The notes under the pieces are model-generated. The model was not told where the DNA came from, ran no database searches, and saw nothing but the letters and a program-made list of their open reading frames with translations. Below, piece after piece: positions 3,870-5,213 of a stretch of 5,213 nt of DNA; position 1 is the first letter of the stretch, and each line of letters begins with the position of its first letter. The DNA comes from DASZZX01 sp036260415. GTDB taxonomy: Bacteria > Actinomycetota > Nitriliruptoria > Nitriliruptorales > JAHWKO01. The DNA lies in NCBI GenBank assembly GCA_036260415.1, contig DASZZX010000412.1:1-5213 (forward strand), in the 5' to 3' direction. A program made the translations under genes and the position numbers.

Positions 3870-5213
3870 TCAGCCGGCGAGCGCGTCGGCGAGCAGCTGC
3901 CGGGCGATCACCCGCAGCGCCAGCACCTCGTCCGCGCCCTCGAAGATCGACAGCACCCTGGCGTCGACGAAGTAGCGCGACACCGCGAACTCCTCCGCGT
4001 AGCCCATGCCGCCGTGCAGCTGCTGGGACTCGCGGGTGACCCACTCGGCGGCCCGGCAGGCCAGCTGCTTGACCATCGACGCCTCCAACTGCCCGTCACC
4101 CTTGGCGAGCTGTCGGGCCGCCCGCATCGTCAGCTGACGGCACGCGGCGAGCACGCAGGCCATACGCGCCAGCTTGACGCGGGTCAGCTGGTAGTCGGCC
4201 AGCGCCGTCCCGAACACCTGACGCTGGCGCGTGTAGGCGACGGCGTCCTGCAGTGCCGCCTGCATCAGCCCGTTGGCGCGAGCGGCGGTCTGCAGCCGGC
4301 CGGCCGCGAACGCCTGCATCTGGAGGTAGAAGCCGCGGTTCAGCCCCTCGTCGCCGCCGATCAGGTGGTCGTGCGGGACGCGCCAGCCCTCGAACGAGAT
4401 CTCGAACGAGTGCATGCCCCGGTAGCCGATGGTCGGGATGGCGCGTGCCTGCATGCGGCCCCCGCCCTCCTGCTCCTGCTCGAACGCGTGACCGGTGTGC
4501 CTCGGCTTCTCGACAACGAACAGCGACAACCCGCGGTGCGCGCGCGAGCGGTCGGGGTCGGTGCGCGCCAGCAGCAGCAGCAGCTCGGCGCGTCCCGCGA
4601 ACGTGCACCACGTCTTGACCCCGTTGATCACCCAGTCGTCGCCGTCGCGGGTGGCGCTGGTCTTGAGCATCGCGACGTCGGAGCCGTAGTCGGGCTCGGT
4701 CACCGCGACCGCGCACATCTTCTCGCCGGAGGCGATCTGGGGCAGCCAGCGTCGCTTCTGTTCCTCGGTGCCGCCGCGCAGGATGGCGGCCGCGATGATC
4801 TCGGGACGGGTGATCAGCGATCCGGCGACCCCCAGTGATCCGCGGGAGAGTTCCTCCGTCACCAGCACCATATTGACCAGGTCGTCCTCGCCACCTTCAG
4901 CCATCCCGCCGTACTCCGCGGGGATCGACAGACCGAAGGTGCCGAGGCGGGCGAGCCCCTCGATGATGGTTTCCGGGACGTCGCGATCGCCGCGGTGCAC
5001 GTCCTCCGCCACCGGTCTCACCTGCTCGTCGGCGAAGCGTCGGAAGGTGTCGCGCACCATCTCACACTCCTCGGACAGGTGCCGCGGGCCCGCCTCGCCG
5101 GCCCGGATCACCTCCGCGGCGATCGCGGACAGGAAGTCGGGATCACGCCCCGAGGCCACTGCCGTCACCGTGTCCTCGTCCCACAGGGGGTGGTCGGCGT
5201 CGTCGCCCCCCAA
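3870..5213 (-). CDS. Acyl-CoA dehydrogenase, methylsuccinyl-CoA dehydrogenase-like (5' partial)
   Basis: 447 residues are visible. The frame is open at the window edge, where a TTG (5213-5211) may or may not be the start. This is an FAD-dependent acyl-CoA dehydrogenase that would oxidise an acyl-CoA to the 2-enoyl-CoA and pass electrons to ETF. The N-terminal helical domain starts near residue 46; AVTEPDYGSD (170-179) fits the first family signature; QLHGGMGYAEEF with R413 and D417 fits the second. The likely catalytic base is E425 in IFEGADE (bases 3939-3941), as in methylsuccinyl-CoA dehydrogenase (IFEGA). Other resemblances to that family, from memory, are EELSRGSLGV, GVKTWCTFAGRA, IGYRGMHSFE and SRYFVDARVLSIFEG. 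Methylsuccinyl-CoA dehydrogenase also has an N-terminal extension; here 45 pre-core residues are visible and more may lie off-window. That enzyme acts in the ethylmalonyl-CoA pathway of C2 assimilation, so this role is an inference. It converges on the crotonase-like gene. Family sure; substrate moderate. Confidence 0.92.
   Translation of the reverse strand: MGGDDADHPLWDEDTVTAVASGRDPDFLSAIAAEVIRAGEAGPRHLSEECEMVRDTFRRFADEQVRPVAEDVHRGDRDVPETIIEGLARLGTFGLSIPAEYGGMAEGGEDDLVNMVLVTEELSRGSLGVAGSLITRPEIIAAAILRGGTEEQKRRWLPQIASGEKMCAVAVTEPDYGSDVAMLKTSATRDGDDWVINGVKTWCTFAGRAELLLLLARTDPDRSRAHRGLSLFVVEKPRHTGHAFEQEQEGGGRMQARAIPTIGYRGMHSFEISFEGWRVPHDHLIGGDEGLNRGFYLQMQAFAAGRLQTAARANGLMQAALQDAVAYTRQRQVFGTALADYQLTRVKLARMACVLAACRQLTMRAARQLAKGDGQLEASMVKQLACRAAEWVTRESQQLHGGMGYAEEFAVSRYFVDARVLSIFEGADEVLALRVIARQLLADALAG
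4569..4583. repeat. (CAG)5 trinucleotide repeat inside the acyl-CoA dehydrogenase gene
   Basis: Five tandem CAG units on the plus strand are five successive CTG leucine codons (L211-L215) on the coding strand, in a buried beta strand just before ARTDPD. It is in frame, so length change would add or remove leucine without a frameshift. Confidence 0.8.

Noticed and set aside
3606..4838. Plus-strand open frame (410 codons) overlapping the crotonase 3' end and running opposite the acyl-CoA dehydrogenase gene
   Set aside because: It crosses two well-supported genes on opposite strands and its translation is low-complexity (R, P, A, S and later H, Q, V), typical of GC-rich shadow frames.
5211..5213. 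TTG at the right edge as the start of the acyl-CoA dehydrogenase gene
   Set aside because: It coincides with the window edge, no upstream RBS can be examined, and the related family has a longer N-terminal extension. The gene is treated as partial.
1..5213. CRISPR array, insertion sequence, tRNA or multi-gene defence island
   Set aside because: No spaced direct repeats, transposase motifs, terminal inverted repeats, cloverleaf-like segments or adjacent defence genes were seen. The only defence-like hint is the lone PD-(D/E)XK protein.

Overview
The window is GC-rich throughout (roughly 70%), with strong G/C bias at third codon positions and GTG/TTG starts, which points to a high-GC actinobacterium. 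A CWB2-type cell-wall-binding repeat fused to a PIG-L-type deacetylase, together with DUF2267, crotonase and acyl-CoA dehydrogenase genes, would suit a deep-branching actinobacterium such as the Nitriliruptoria. That placement is inference from recalled family distribution, not a measured result.

Layout. (1) 2-736 (+): C-terminal part of a PIG-L/LmbE-like deacetylase carrying one CWB2 repeat; its 5' end is off-window. (2) 737-857: intergenic, with an imperfect hairpin and a candidate -10. (3) 858-1307 (+): small DUF2267 protein with two internal repeats. (4) 1308-1401: convergent gap with a GC-rich hairpin. (5) 1402-2721 (-): uncharacterised coiled-coil protein with an embedded PD-(D/E)XK nuclease-like domain. 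(6) 2722-3004: divergent intergenic region with dyad symmetries and a candidate promoter. (7) 3005-3799 (+): crotonase-superfamily protein lacking both classical catalytic glutamates. (8) 3800-3869: convergent gap with a perfect 7-bp hairpin. (9) 3870-5213 (-): acyl-CoA dehydrogenase resembling methylsuccinyl-CoA dehydrogenase, N-terminus off-window.

How the genes relate. No two complete genes form an operon: strands alternate as + + - + -, and the only same-strand pair (genes 1 and 2) is separated by 121 bp. The crotonase-like and acyl-CoA dehydrogenase genes lie tail to tail and both belong to acyl-CoA metabolism, so a metabolic link is plausible but not shown. The PD-(D/E)XK protein stands alone as a single-gene unit.

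I see no CRISPR array, transposase, tRNA, rRNA or phage gene. The least explained item is the coiled-coil/PD-(D/E)XK protein. I do not see a clearly recognisable new multi-gene system.
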